Positions 20,409-32,923 of a stretch of DNA of 64,000 bases are shown here, one piece after another. The stretch is from assembly GCF_963678635.1 (NCBI RefSeq), contig NC_087062.1:89195845-89259844 (forward strand), in the 5' to 3' direction. This DNA is from Symsagittifera roscoffensis (Eukaryota; Xenacoelomorpha; Acoela; Convolutidae). Made by a program: the position numbers and the translations under genes. Positions within the stretch are counted from its first letter, which is position 1; each line of letters opens with the position of its first letter. Below the pieces are notes generated by a model, which saw only the letters and a program-made list of their open reading frames with translations, did not search any database and had not been told where the DNA came from.

Positions 20409-22825
20409 CGTGGGCTAAAAAAATAATTATTTTGAGACTGAAAGGTGGTGGTGTGAGGTTGTTCGATAATTTGTTCATATGTATTATCATTTTGTGAATG
20501 ATGCGTCATTATGTGTTGGATGGGACTTTGTGTTGTATTTGGTGTAGAATTTGGATTATTTGTGATTGCCAGGTTTCGGAAATTACGGGGAACTAATGAT
20601 AATGGATGGTTTTGTGGTAAGGGTGGTAACTGTGGTGCGGTAGGTTTTATTTCTATATTATTATGTTCTTCGTCGTATGTGTTTTGTCTTGTGGATATTT
20701 TTGTATTATATTCCTTTATTTGTGCATCTAGAAGTATTTTATTGATTGATGATGAAAAAATTCCAAAAAATCCTGCAAATAGTATACGTGCTACACTTGC
20801 TTGGCGGTTTACTTGTGTGTGGATAGCACATGTGTTATAGATTCCTTTTAACAATGAGAAAAAAAATCCTATAAAATTAAACATAGCGTATAAGATAGTT
20901 AATTTTTCTAAGATGTAATAGGGCCATCCTAGAAAGGCGAGAATTTCGTTTTTTAAAGTGACAAAACTAAAAATATTTATGGGTGAAATATCTTGTGGTC
21001 TGTATTTTTCACCGTTCAAATATATGTAATCTTTAATATCCTTAAAGTATCCGCTGTAGTCTTGTGTATAAATGTCTGCAAATCCTGCGGTTTCGGCAAG
21101 TTTTCTTAAGTTCTGGTCGATTGATTGTCGTTGTATAGTGTCCAAAATGTACTTACTTGTGTGTGGATAGCACATGTGTTATAGATTCCTTTTAACAGTG
21201 AGAAAAAAAATCCTATAAAATTAAACATTAAACATAAAATCCTTTATTTTTATAGAATATGGGGATTCTTTTATAACAACGTTCATCTTCAAAAACATAT
21301 AATGATGATACTTTTTTGGTGCAAGTTTAAAACCATAATATGTTGCCTTCATAGTCAAGAAAATTTGATCTGTTTCCTGATAATAAGTATCCTGCGTAAG
21401 GTATTTTTAGTACTGCTAGTGCGAGTGATTGTAGGATTTGTGTTCTTTCCAATTCGCATAGTTGATGAAGTGTTTCTAATTCAGAAAGTGACGTTTCTTG
21501 GAAAATTCTACTAATTGTGTAGTCTAATTTCATGTCCAAGTGGATATCATAATGAATATTACCAAAGTAGGTGCTATTCATTAGTGACAGTTCTTGTAAA
21601 CGTGTGCTTTTACTGTCGTATGGTTTTAGTTTTCCGCCACTTTGACCTATGCTTTTATAAAAGTTTACTGGGACGTATGATGTTCCTTCGTTAATAGGAT
21701 GACTTGTGGCATGAGGGTCAAATTTTATTTTTCCAGTGGTCATGTCGAAACCTTTTTCGTATTCGACAAGTATTTCAGAGTATTGTGTTTTATAAAGTGG
21801 ATTGCTATATTTACATGCAAATTCTGTTTCTTGATAGACTTGAAAACGTGTTAATTTATTTTCTATATCATGATTGTTTTTAAAATCAGTGCTTTGTTTA
21901 CGAGACGGGTTCACTTGTTCGTATGGATTTGATTCAATAAAATATTTTTCATGAAATTTTATCGTTCGAGCGTGTATTTTTGCTACTTGAAATGTTGTGC
22001 ATATATCTTCGGGAAACCAAACAATTGTTGCTTGGGACCTTGTTGTAGGGTCACAATAACCTTGATCATTTTTGCAGGGTAATCTAATTCCTTAATAGAT
22101 CATGGTGTTATCAGTTAAATCTCGTGTGAGTTCAATTTTTCAAGTTGTATTTTCCGATCAAAAAACATTATTTCTTGATATCCTTTATTTTTTGTGTCTG
22201 CTTTGCACTTTGAAGGATTATTTATTCTAATGTGTGGTATCCAGTGTTTATCGTGTATATCATAAGTTAATCGTCCGTGTGCGGCATTATATGGGTATTT
22301 TTCGTCTAATTTAATATGTCCTTGGTATCGTTCAAGTTCTGCTTGATGTACAGAATCGGCAAAGACTTGAAAATTTACTACTTTTCTGTCTGTGTTTTGA
22401 TTTCTTGTGATTTTTAGTCTGAGTAATTCGTTCTTACAATCATCGGGATTTAGATCCGTTCTATATTAATTTGGTAAAATGATTCGTGATCAAGTCGGTT
22501 TTTATTTCCGTTGGAAACTTGTGAACAATGTACTTTCTTTTCGGAAAATGTTGCTGTAATTTTATATCCTTTGACTGTTGTTGCTCGGGCTTTTGAATAC
22601 AATGTTGCTATTACATTTGTAGTTTCCACAGCTTGTGGTTCTGTTTCGCATTGTGTTACTTGATTTATTGCATATTTGTGTAGTGTTTTTTTGTTCGTTT
22701 TCTTCACAATCATAGTGTGTTACTAATAAATCCTGGGGTCCTTTGCGAGGAGAAGGATTTGTGTTTTGGTCGGAAAATATTAGGAAAAAGATGTGTTGAA
22801 ATGTTAATATTTTTAGAATATACAT
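20405..22825 (-). pseudogene. Envelope-like membrane protein region (broken)
   Basis: An N-terminal hydrophobic signal-like segment (22825: MYILKILTFQHIFFLIF) is followed by Cys- and N-glycosylation-rich sequence. Next come a long ectodomain piece (21914-21327) with a conserved-looking Cys/Leu-rich block, and a C-terminal piece (21175-20405) with a hydrophobic stretch around YAMFNFIGFFFSLL and a Pro/Asn-rich tail. At least two frameshifts and a local duplication at 21157-21227 interrupt it. Position after integrase and the signal plus transmembrane layout fit an env gene as in errantivirus-type elements. No family can be named. Confidence 0.55.
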
Positions 22826-23358
22826 GTGTATGATAATCCGGAGTATGGGTTATAAAATGTTATGTAACCAATTGTGTTTTTTGTATATCTATCGTATTTA
22901 TATATTACTTCAGTTGTTATAAATGATGGTGGTAGCGATTGAGCTGTTATATTTGGTGGATTTAATGGGTAGGGGTGTTGAACAATGTTATTAAGTCTGA
23001 TGGTGATTTCAAATTTTTATTGGAGACTATTTTGTTGGAGTATTTGAATATTATGTTCTCGAATATCTTCGTGGATATCTTGTCTATATTGTAATCTATT
23101 GAGTGCCCAACTGTGGAGTCGGTTACTTTCTTGATGTCCAAATAATGGGGGAGGTGCTACGAAAGTATTCCATCCAATCTAGTCGTAAAGGGATATTTGA
23201 TGATGATTGTTCTCGATATCTAGCGTCGAGGTTGTTTGGGAAATTTAAAGGGAAAAGTGTCGGTGAGATTTGACTTAATGATGGTGTTGACGGGAGTGAT
23301 AATGTTTCTGATAACGATGATACTGTTGTATCAGTAGAAATATCTATTGGTTCATTTA

Positions 23359-24142
23359 CTATGTTTGGTTCACCTTGTGTATATGAGTGTGTTGCCCAAT
23401 ATGGTAGTCGTTCGGTGGGATTGTGGGGTTAAAAGGATTTTCACGTATTTGTTCAGATGTTGGTGTTGAACCTAAGTAATCTGAGGGTATACTTGAAGTG
23501 CTATGTTGTGAAAGGAGTGTGGGAGTTTCTGGTAATGTACTACTTGAAATTTCTGAAGTAGTTGATGTTGGTGATTGGGGTATATCAAAACGAACGCTGG
23601 GGGTTTGAAAATTTCTATTTCTTCGTGGATGTATAATATGTCTATTTATTTCAACTGTATTTTGATTTTGACTAATATGTCTTATTCGATTTAAGTCTTG
23701 TGGTAATGTGGGGTACAAATTATATGTTGGTTCACTTAGGGATGCTTGTCGCTGAACTGGTTCTAGTGGTTCAGATAAGCGAGCGTGTCGTTCTTCAAAA
23801 GTGTACGGGTTATCTTGAAAAGAAATTCGTGTGGATGTTTGGGGGTTATGGGTAGTTGTGGGTATGACTGGGTTTTCTTGGGAAGATGTCGGTGAAGACT
23901 GATTTTGTGGTGGTTGGTTAGCAATTTTGGAAATGTGTCCGATTGATCTTTTTCTAGTGGGAAGATTTATGTTTATTGTAATACTCTTCGATGAAAAGAA
24001 TTGAAAGGATTGTTGCTAAGGCGAATGTGACTATTGCCTTGTTTACACATTTGCACATTGTCAAAATTAGGGATGATAAAAATGTGATGAAAATTACGAA
24101 TAATAAAAAAATATCTGTTCTACTAAAAGTTATTCGTATCAT
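23359..24142 (-). pseudogene. Membrane-anchored Ser/Thr/Pro-rich retroelement ORF
   Basis: The start at 24142 (MIRITFSRTDIFLLFVIF) gives two hydrophobic segments within 60 residues. A Ser/Thr/Pro-rich region follows in shifted frames, to about 23359. It lies between the pol C-terminus and the env-like gene. Unrecognised; possibly the first part of an env-like polyprotein. Confidence 0.35.
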
Positions 24143-24474
24143 TTAAATAGACTTTGAATTATCGTACCTGTGAATGTTGTCAATGATTTGGGAAAGTTCG
24201 GAGTGAATTCTATTGGCTGAATTTGAACTAGAATTGTTGCTTATTTTTCAGCATGTTATCTTGAAAATGTGAAAGTTCAAAATGATTTAGAGGTGTACAA
24301 ATTATCAAAGTTGTTTTTGAAATTCAATTTTCTTTAATATTTTAGATTGTGGGATGAATGTTTTGTAATTTTTACGTGATTGATTTCTAAGTCGTGATGA
24401 TTCTCTGTGTTCTGATTTTTCCATTTGTTCTTGTGGTAAAATTTTTTCTATAATTTCCTGTTTTTTCTTTGTTT

Positions 24475-25160
24475 TTAAGGTATTTTTGGGTCTGGCGTTA
24501 TTGTTTTTTTATGAGTTGTGTTTTGTTTTTGATTTTGTTTATGATGAACGTCGTCCTGTACATTTGTTTCTTGTTCTGTATGTGTATGGTTTTGAATAAC
24601 GTTTAAACCTGTAAAAGAATATAATTGAGTTAATTCGTGTAATGCGTATTCTTTCGGGTAGTAAGGTAATAGATTGTTACGATGTTGAACAATTTCTTTT
24701 TTGGTTGAATCTGTGAGTTTGTATGTTACGTCAGTGGGTTTGGCAATTATTTGGTATAGTCCTTTTCGAAGTGGTTGTAATTTTTTAGAGATTCCTTTTT
24801 GTGTATTAAAATTAGGTTTTGAGACAAATGTTCCAATTTTTAAATCTGTGGCTGGCATAAAGCGTGAATTGATTTGGCTGTTAATGTTTTGCCTTTGTAA
24901 CAATTTCTTTGTTACTTTTTGGTAAATTTCCTTGTTTTTTTTTAATCTCTATTTAAAATCCATTCGGTGTGTGTGCCGGAGGCTAATTTGAGAATTTGTG
25001 GGTGACGAAAATGATCTTCATCATGTGTGTGTAAGGGTAGGTTATAACAAATTGAATCTTTGTTTGGTTGACAATAACCTTGTGCATTTTTATGGGCATT
25101 TGCTGTGAACATAATTGGTTTTCGTGGCTTTTGATTAAAAACTATTTCATATGCTGACAT
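24475..25160 (-). pseudogene. Integrase C-terminal/pol tail
   Basis: Two pieces (25160-24942, 24903-24475) continue the integrase: YEIVFNQKPRKP is the motif found near the end of Ty3/gypsy integrases, and a later IGTFVSKPN..KLQPLRKGLYQI segment has the small beta-barrel (SH3-like) pattern of their C-terminal domain. A stop in a poly-K tract splits them. Confidence 0.6.
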
Positions 25161-25256
25161 TCCTAAAGTTGTCGTGATTTGTGAATCATATGATAAGGGA
25201 AATAATTTTACATCTGCTGACCATTCTGTGTATCGTGTATCATTTCCATTAATGAT

Positions 25257-25946
25257 TCATCTGAGATATTCTTGTAATGAACGGTTCATACCTTCGACTA
25301 AACCGTTTGTCCAAGGTGCATGAGATGTACGTGGTTTTTGTTTAATGTTATATAAGTGGCATAGCGTGATAATTTCATTATTAATAATTTCTGTACCGTT
25401 GTCTGTAACTAGGATTTCGGGTAATTCAAATTTAGCTATCCAGTGTTCGTAAAGTGTTGTGTAAGCATAATAAGCATTACAATGTGGTACTGGGTTGAGT
25501 GCTACATAGTGTGTGAATGCACCAACAATGACCATAATGTAGGAGTTCCCTTCAGAAGTTGATGAAATTGGTCCTTTGGTGTCGAATGAAATGCGAGGGT
25601 TGAAATATAAACTTTGTCCTTTAAAATATTGTTTCTGTGCTATTTGTTTTTGATTTGGATAAGGTTTGTTCAATTGACATATTATGCAATCATTGCATAA
25701 TAATTTTATCCAAATTAGTGCGTTTGGAAAATAAAAATTTTGTGTGAAGTTGGAGTATGTTTTTTCTGATCCTGAGTGTCCTTTTGTATTTTGTGTATGG
25801 GAGATGTTAAATGCTATTAGTTTCATACTTAAAGGAAGACAGGGAACTTTAGAATCATTTAATTGATATTCTAAAAGATCTGTATTTTCCTTGATTGTTG
25901 TGCCATTAAACTTTCGGAAATATCGGAGGAGTGTTTTGTTTCCCAA
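25257..25946 (-). pseudogene. Retroelement integrase core
   Basis: This 229-residue ORF has the H-x3-4-H..C-x2-C zinc region (HTQNTKGHSG...CNDCIICQ). The catalytic core follows with Asp in SFDTKGPIS, Asp in VTDNGTEI and Glu in GLVEGMNRS. All three acidic residues are present. The frame ends at a stop just after QEYLR, where family members continue, so it is truncated by a point mutation. Confidence 0.85.
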
Positions 25947-25979
25947 AATTGTGGTATCAGCTTTTGCTGGCTTTGTTTT

Positions 25980-26201
25980 TTATTCGTGCCATGATTTTAG
26001 TTGTCTAATTACTGGGTCGAAATTTTGATATTGTTTTAAAAGTTCAAGTTTAATTTTTTCTGTTGGTGGGAGAAAAAAAATGTCAATTTCTTGTTTTGAT
26101 AGGGGAATTGTATCAATTGGGTCATGGAGGTCAAAAACTTGATTTATTGCGTATTTTGAATCATTTGTTTGTGGTCCTGATGAATTTATTTTACCGGTCA
26201 A
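25980..26201 (-). pseudogene. Linker between RNase H and integrase
   Basis: Hydrophilic piece of pol (IDTIPLSKQEIDIFFLPP...QLKSWHE) in the expected place between the RNase H and the integrase zinc region, separated from both by stops. Confidence 0.5.
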
Positions 26202-26495
26202 ATTCTGTTTTTCAATTAATGGAAAAAGGTCTTCTTCATGCGGTTGTTGTTTTATTTTCTTTTGTTGAGTATTGTTTTTTATCCATTGTGAGTATGGAAA
26301 TGGTTTAAAATAATATCAACTTCATAGTTTAAAATAAATCAACTTCATAGTGACTATTTTGGCAATCTAAGTAGAGTGGAAAATGTTGTAGTTTATTTAT
26401 TTGTGATTGATCAATGTCAGTTTTTACTGCGTATGCATTCTAATCGGGGTGATGTTTCATCTTTTGCGAGATAGAACTTAATATTTTTTGGTATT

Positions 26496-26903
26496 TCAAC
26501 TGTAGTTTTTTTGTGTAAGTAGTTCAAGTGGCGTATTTCTACTTAATATGTCTGGTAATGCAAGGTTTTTTCCTGCTGTCCAAACTATATGCAAGTTTGG
26601 GAATTTCATTAAAATTAATTGAAATCTATAAACTCTATGATTTGGATTTGATTTTTGTGTGAAAAGAAATATAATTGGTTTATGATCTGTGAAGAGAACT
26701 GTTGGGTGTTTTGATCCAAGTATCAAAAATTCGTATTCTGTAAGTGTGTAAATTATAGCTGTACATTCTCTCATTAGAGTAGAGAGTCGTAGCTCTGCTT
26801 GTGTGAATAATTGTGAATTTGCTGATATAAGGTTCATTTTATTTGTTCCACTATGTGATTGTAGCAATGCTGCGCCGATGCCAAAGTTTGAAGCATCGCA
26901 CAT
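26496..26903 (-). pseudogene. Retroelement RNase H domain
   Basis: The ORF shows CDASNFGIGAALLQ (first Asp), a Glu in the LMRECTAIIY helix, LFTDHKPI (Asp), and the tether-like end IVWTAGKNLALPDILSR. This is the Ty3/gypsy RNase H pattern, which removes the RNA strand during reverse transcription. It sits directly downstream of RT but in a separate frame. Confidence 0.85.
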
Positions 26904-27009
26904 TGAATAGAATGGTTGATTTGGATCTGGAATTGTGTTTGAAATTTGTTCAGTTAAAAGTTTTTTAATTTCTTCAAATCGTGTTTGATGTTCAGTGGTC
27001 CATTCAAAA

Positions 27010-27747
27010 TTATTTTTGTTGTCTGAGGATGTTATAAAAAGGTCTTAAGTATAATTGCATTTTGGAAACATATTTACTTAAGAAATTTAACATTCCAAGG
27101 AATTCTTGGATTTTCTTTTTATTTGTAAGTGGCTGAAGTTTTTGAATGGCGTCAATGCGTGATTTTAATGGGGTGATAATATTTCGTTCAATTTTATGTC
27201 CTAACAATTTAACGCGTGCTAAGAAAAAATGTGATTTATCGGGGGCTGCTTTCAGATTTTCGTTCTGAAGTATTTTATGATACTGTTCCAAAACTGTAAA
27301 CATTTCGTCTTTAGTTTGTGATTGCATGAAAACATCATCTAAATATGTGATTGCATTTTTCTTGAATACTGGTGGTCGAAAAAATTTACTCATGAAAGCT
27401 GAAAAAGCTGCTGGTCCTATGGATATTCCATAGAACAATCGATTAAATTCGTGTTGTTGATTTCCAATAACAAATTGTGTTAATCGTCGTGATTGTTCAT
27501 CTAGTGGCATTTGATTATAAGCACTATTTATATCTGCGGGTGTGAAGTATTTACCATTTATCTTTGTTAAGATAACTTGTATTGGTTCAATAGGCCAACT
27601 GCATTTTGATTCGTCAATTAGTGAATTGAGATATCTAGCGTCTAAAACTATTTTTAGTGATTCACCTTTAGAATGATAACAGGGTTGATGAAGGTATTCA
27701 GACTGGATGCAGAAACAATTTGATAAAAATGTTTTGTGTTTAAGCAT
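27010..27747 (-). pseudogene. Retroelement reverse transcriptase
   Basis: This ORF of about 245 residues carries IVLDARYLNS, TPADINSAYNQMPL (motif A Asp), RLFYGISIGPAAFS (motif B), ITYLDDVFM (motif C, Asp-Asp) and KLLGHKI. Catalytic residues are intact. The protein's N-terminal lead-in is in another frame (28070-27654), the two overlapping around 27670, so one frameshift separates them. Confidence 0.9.
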
Positions 27748-28556
27748 TGTACTACATCTTTTTGATCAGGTTTAATTACAGTGTTAATTTCGTTTATTTC
27801 TTGTATAGGTTGTGTATTATTATTAATGGGTGTGGTATAATAATTATGGAGAAGTTCCAATTGGTTTTTGTATATGTGTGAACTAAAGGGTTGTTCATAT
27901 ATGATAGGTTCATAGTCGTTTTCGACTGTTATCATATTTACTGAGATGGTGTTATCTGTATCACTTTCAGTATCTGTTGATTCACAATTAATGTGGTTTA
28001 ATTGTAATTCGTTATTTTCTGTGTCATCAATACCTGGGGAGTCTGAAGTTGTTTCTTCATTTGTTTGCACTTGATTGATGTGTCTTTGATGCTTTGGTGT
28101 GTTACTTCTGTATCGATGTTTAGAATCGGGGTAACGGTTATTGTTCCTATGGGGTGACTGGGAATAATTTCTGTATCTATTGTTGTAACTTGAGTTTCGA
28201 TTTTGTGAATTATTTCGCGATCTGTTGTTTGGATAGTTCTGATTTCGATTGTTAGAATAACTTCTATTCCTATTGTTTGAATAGTTTCTATTTCTGTTGT
28301 ATGATGAGTTTCGTGATCTTTTATTGGAATAGTGTCTATTCCTTGGGTTTGAATGGGAACTGGATGCAGAAACAAATTCTGTTGTGTTTGAATTCGATCG
28401 TGAATAGTTGTTTCTATTTTGGTTATTTAAGCTATTCGATCGACTATATCTCTTTTGTGAGAAATTTCGTGAATTTCTTTCTTCGGGCGATCTACCTCTA
28501 TAACTAGAGTTATATGGTGATTGATTTCTTGAATAATTTGAGTTGCCTGGAAGTGG
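27654..28556 (-). pseudogene. Gag C-terminal Arg/Asn/Ser-rich region and start of pol
   Basis: Minus-strand pieces downstream of the zinc knuckle are rich in Arg, Asn, Ser and Tyr (RS-like). They are followed by an acidic stretch and then the lead-in to RT (INEINTVIKPDQKDVV). No D-(T/S)-G protease motif is seen where it would be expected, so the protease is missing or unrecognisable. Confidence 0.5.
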
Positions 28557-29526
28557 TTATCCTGAACTATATATTTTTTTGTTTGGTAGGTTTTGATCTA
28601 TTTTCATATATTGATATGAATGACTTATTTGGTTCTTTGTGCTTTTGAGGTTTATTCTGATTGTCTTGTTGTTTTTGTCTACATTCGGCAATACTGTGTC
28701 CGTATCGTCGGCAATAATTACACCTTTTTTTAAAAGATGGTTTGCCTTTAAAGTTTGGGTTCTTTTCATAGATGTTTAATGTTTCAGTGATTTTTTAAAT
28801 CAGTTCAGTATCTGATCCTTTTATGTTATTTATATGTGTAGTATTTGTTTCGATCCGATTAACATACTGTACTTTTAAATTTTCTGTTTCTTCGAGTTTC
28901 ATTGTGATTTCTGCTTGTTCTAGTTTATCTACTAGTTTTCTAAAATCTAAATCTGGTTCTCGAGTTGAGGAAGGATGAGATGCTCTCTTTTTTATAGCTG
29001 TTTTCCTTAATTGAGGTGTTAAGGTCATCATTAAAATTTCTGTCATTTTTGTGTTTTTGTAATCATGTGTATTGAGTGAATATGCTTTTCGAACTAGTGT
29101 TTTGATTCGAACTGCTAATTGTTTAATTTTTTCATTTAGTAAACTGCGAATTTCGTTGCATAAAACTCTTTGATGTTGTTTGTTTCTTTCAGAATCAAAC
29201 ATTTTTGGAAATTCTTGTGTGAATCTTTTCCAATCTGATTTTATTTCTCTGGGTAGTACTGAAAAGCATTTTTGGGCTGCGCCATCTAGTGTTGTTTGTG
29301 TTAACGCTGTTCGTCTATGTATCCAACTTTGATGGAGTAATGTATTAATTGGTTCTGTTCCTATATTTAAAATTAAATTTGCTGTGACTGCATATGAATA
29401 ATCTTCTACAGAATATTCAGGGTCTGTTCCTGTGAAAACCATTAGTGGTTTATTAGATGTTATTGACGATCCACCCATGAGGTATGGATTCATAGTCATC
29501 TGTAGTGATTCTGCGGCATTTGGCAT
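28557..29526 (-). pseudogene. Gag capsid and zinc knuckle, copy A
   Basis: A capsid-like helical domain (FTGTDPEYSVEDY... SDWKRFTQEFPKMF...) occupies 29526-28795. After a stop, a second frame includes a CCHC knuckle (C-N-Y-C-R-R-Y-G-H-S-I-A-E-C, spacing C-x2-C-x4-H-x4-C) near 28680-28722. Gag packages the element RNA. A run of A near 28735 causes the frame change. Confidence 0.75.
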
Positions 29527-29993
29527 TTGTGAGAAGTTTTGGCATTTTTTAATATTTCATGTTGCTGGAGGTAATATGGGAGCGGTATTTATTTTTGCAT
29601 TTGAGTCGGTTGGTAAGAATGCATAGATATTGGGTTTTGTGGTTGTATAGGTTAAAAATATTGTGCGTTAAATTGGTTTTGTATATGCATTGGTTGTTGA
29701 TTCTTCATATCTTGGATTTTGTGGGTAAATTTTAATATTTTGGGATGATTGAGATTGTCGCGGTCTCTGTGTGCGATATTCTTGAGTATATGGTGCAAAA
29801 ATATCTAGTTGATAGTAATCATCATCATCAGATGACAAGTAATTTGTGTTATAAGGTGTTTGTTGTTTATTCTTATTTTGTTGAAAAAATGGGCAATTTT
29901 CACTATAATCCTGTGGAGGATGTGGGTTTTCTTGAAAATTTACTGAATTACTCGATGTATTTGGAAATTTCCAATAGTGAGAACATACGTGGT

Positions 29994-31248
29994 TTAGGTT
30001 TTGTGTATTTTTTCGAGGGGGTTGATTTGTTTTGATTGATGTACATAATTATAATTGTGTTCTGCAAAAGTGTTTCTTGTGAATGTTTTCCGTGTTTTTG
30101 ACGGTTTTGTCATTAGTCTGTATGTCTGACAGTCCATATGTGAATATTTTGGTGCAACCGAAGGTTTAACGGTCGATTGTAAGGTTAGTTGTGGTAGTGA
30201 TGTATTTGTTTTTTTTGGTGTTGTGAGATTTGGACATATTGGTGAAATATTTTGTTGTGTAGTTGTTACTGTTGTTTGGACTATTTCTTCATTTATGAAG
30301 TGTGATGGTGTTTGAATACCTTGCTGTGTAAGATTTCTAGTTCCATTGAGGTTTTCATTATGTATGACTGTTGAATTTAAGCTGTTATTTCGTGTATCAG
30401 GTAAAAATGTATTATAATTTATTGGTGTTGTGTCAATCATTAATGGTATTACTTTTACATAATCTTTGTGAAAAGATATTGTACTTATTGCTTGACTTGA
30501 GATATCCGCTGGGAAATTTAAAAATGCTGGATGAGACCATTCAGGGTCCCAAACGTAATTTGATTTTTCTGCAATGACATTGTCGTCATTGCTACTTTGG
30601 GGTCTAAAGGTTTTTCTTGCTTGTCCAATTAAGTCGATATTATGTGTAAAGTAATCAATTGTAAACCATGCTATTATTTTTTGTAGATCATGTTTAGTGT
30701 TTTGTGAGACATCATTATTGGTGAAATTTTCACGGATTATGTTTAAAAATGTTGAAAATGCGGTGATTTCGTTTCTTACTTTTGGATGTTTGGGCTGGTG
30801 ATGTACTTTGAGCTTCTGTTTTTTCTAATATAGATATATAACTATATATTACTGCAAAAATTTCGTTGTTGAATATTGAGTTTGCTCTCTGTGAATTTTG
30901 ATATTGTATGCTTTTGATATATTCTGTGAAAACTTTTGAAAATTCTAAATCAATATTGTCTGTTTGGATTACATATTTACCATGAATTGTTCGTAGTGTG
31001 CTGAATTCTATGGTGTAGATTCCGAATTGTTGTGTTAGGATACATATGTCTTTCAAATAATGTTCTATAATTTGTCTTTTGATTTTTATATCCCGGAATT
31101 TTGCTTTACATGGACTGATTCCTAGTTCAAACAAATTTACGAGTAAGTTTTTACAAAATCGTGTTTGTCCTCTATCACTGAGTGAATTTATAATAAAGGG
31201 AAAAACTGCTTCTTCATCTGGACTCTCGTCACTCTGAGTGTTGCTCAT
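29994..31248 (-). pseudogene. Gag N-terminal region, copy A (two ORF pieces)
   Basis: The 31248-30730 ORF (MSNTQSDESPDEEAVF..., 172 residues) and the 30440-29994 piece (MIDTTPINYNTF...) have close counterparts in copies B and C. They are Thr/Asn/Gln-rich with no known fold. They precede the capsid in reading order and are separated by in-frame stops. Confidence 0.5.
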
Positions 31249-31331
31249 TTTTTCGTTTGATGACTGTTAATATATAATTATCAATATGTCTAATTGGTTG
31301 ATTCCAATTGTATAGATGTACTGGTTTGTGT

Positions 31332-31691
31332 TTATATTGCTTTTTTTTTTCTTCTTATTCCTCTTTTTGATGAGTTTGAAGTTGTTTCTGAATCGGAAAA
31401 ATATAACTGATTATGGATGGGGCAATTTTTATTTATTGATTCCTTTAATTTGAATAGTGCGTCTAGACTACTGGCTTCTGATTCGGAAAATGCATTTGTA
31501 TTTTTTGAAAATCTCTTTCGTGTTATTTGTTTTTGTTTACTTATATGTTTTCTTTTTACTGTTTGTCGTTTTGTTGGAATGTATCCAAATATTTGTAAAT
31601 GTGGGGTTATTACAAGATCGTATCTTTGATTGTCTATTTCACAATTGTGTAAAACGATTGTTTGTTTATTTCCTAAGTTTTTTAATGACAT
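31332..31691 (-). pseudogene. First retroelement ORF, copy A (frameshifted)
   Basis: Begins MSLKNLGNKQT and ends prematurely in a poly-K tract. Copy B (36609-36148) reads through to 153 residues and overlaps the next ORF start by 20 nt, showing the ancestral arrangement. Basic (NLS-like KRK runs) and of unknown function. Confidence 0.5.
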
Positions 31692-31699
31692 AAGGTTTA

Positions 31700-32923
31700 G
31701 GATGAGCTATGCAAGAAATTATTAGTGATTTTTATTTTCCTAGACTGTTAGTCCTTACGATTTTTTGGTTAACTTAACCTGGGTCTTTTTGTTCAGGGTT
31801 GGAGAGAAAGGTATATCGATTCTGGAGAATGATTTTTTACTTTCTCGTGGCTAGTCTAAGTTAAGGTGTTAACTTACTTAATCTTACTTAGGGGTAGTGA
31901 TTGTGTTCAAGGGTTGGAGAATAGTAAATCGATCCACAAGAATCAGGTATAATTAGAACGCAAATATTTCGTTAGATACTATTTTAAACTTACTAAGTTT
32001 AAGATTTATCCTGGGTCAGGTAAGAGGAGGGTTTAAGTGAAGGATGAATAACCGAAGTTCTTCACTGTTAAGCCTAATTTGAATGGTTAGTGTTTTTAAA
32101 AATTTCTAACAGTCCTGGGTCTTTTGAAAAGGTTGGGTAGTGAATCGACGTTTGAGGTCGTTAGACACTTGATAAGTGGGTGGGGGAGAACAAAATTGTT
32201 CTTTTTGATCCAAGGATAAGCCTTGATGATCAGAATTTAAAATTGTTAAAATAGAAAATTTATTTAGATCCAAGGAAAGCCTTGATGATCTGGTTTAAGA
32301 TTAAATAAAATTAAGTTTAAAATGGTTTAAATTTATTTGGTAAAAGATTTTAGTTTTTGATGATGTTAGTTGGCCTATGATGGCTGTTATGTTTAGGTGA
32401 TGAAGCTGGAACAACAGGATGATTTATATATACTAACAATTTATTTTCATGCTACTAATTTTTGTTTTCAATAAACATTTTTCATATAGTACTGCAGAAG
32501 TTGAGGGATTGATTTGAGATCTTTTTATCAATCGTTATTTTATAATAGTAATTTTATTTAGCGCCTGAAATAATCATTGAAGATTTGCTTTAAGGGTTTT
32601 ATGTTTGCAAATGAAAATCTAAATTCATTGCTAATAAGATTCTAAACATAAAAGTTTGTGTTGGCTTTTGCCGTACAACCATGAAACTAAATGGTAAGTT
32701 TCTATGTAGTCGTATGTCGTCTCTTGTCCGAGGTCTTTTTCCAATACCGGCCGGGTAGTTCTCAAATTGTGCGGAATAGCGGCTCTGATCTATTGAGTCG
32801 TAGAGACATTTCAATTAAGTTAATGTCGTGTAACAGTTTGAAATGTTTTGTCTCTTTTCTAATCTATATTTGGTTAATTCTAAGCTATTAAGGTCTTTAT
32901 TCGAGACTTACGGTCGCACCAGA
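31700..32923 (-). other. Non-coding leader of copy A
   Basis: About 1.2 kb between the first ORF and the LTR. It has short internal repeats: GATCCAAGGA(T)AAGCCTTGATGATC twice (32214-32297) and CAGGGTTGGAGA/CAAGGGTTGGAGA (about 31790, 31910). The same leader is present in copies B and C. It may hold packaging or translation signals; that is inference. Confidence 0.55.

Noticed and set aside
20511-20840. Plus-strand ORFs opposite the retroelement (e.g. 20511-20840, 31417-31693, 36335-36643)
   Set aside because: They mirror minus-strand gag/env codons and recur in copies only because the copies are duplicated.
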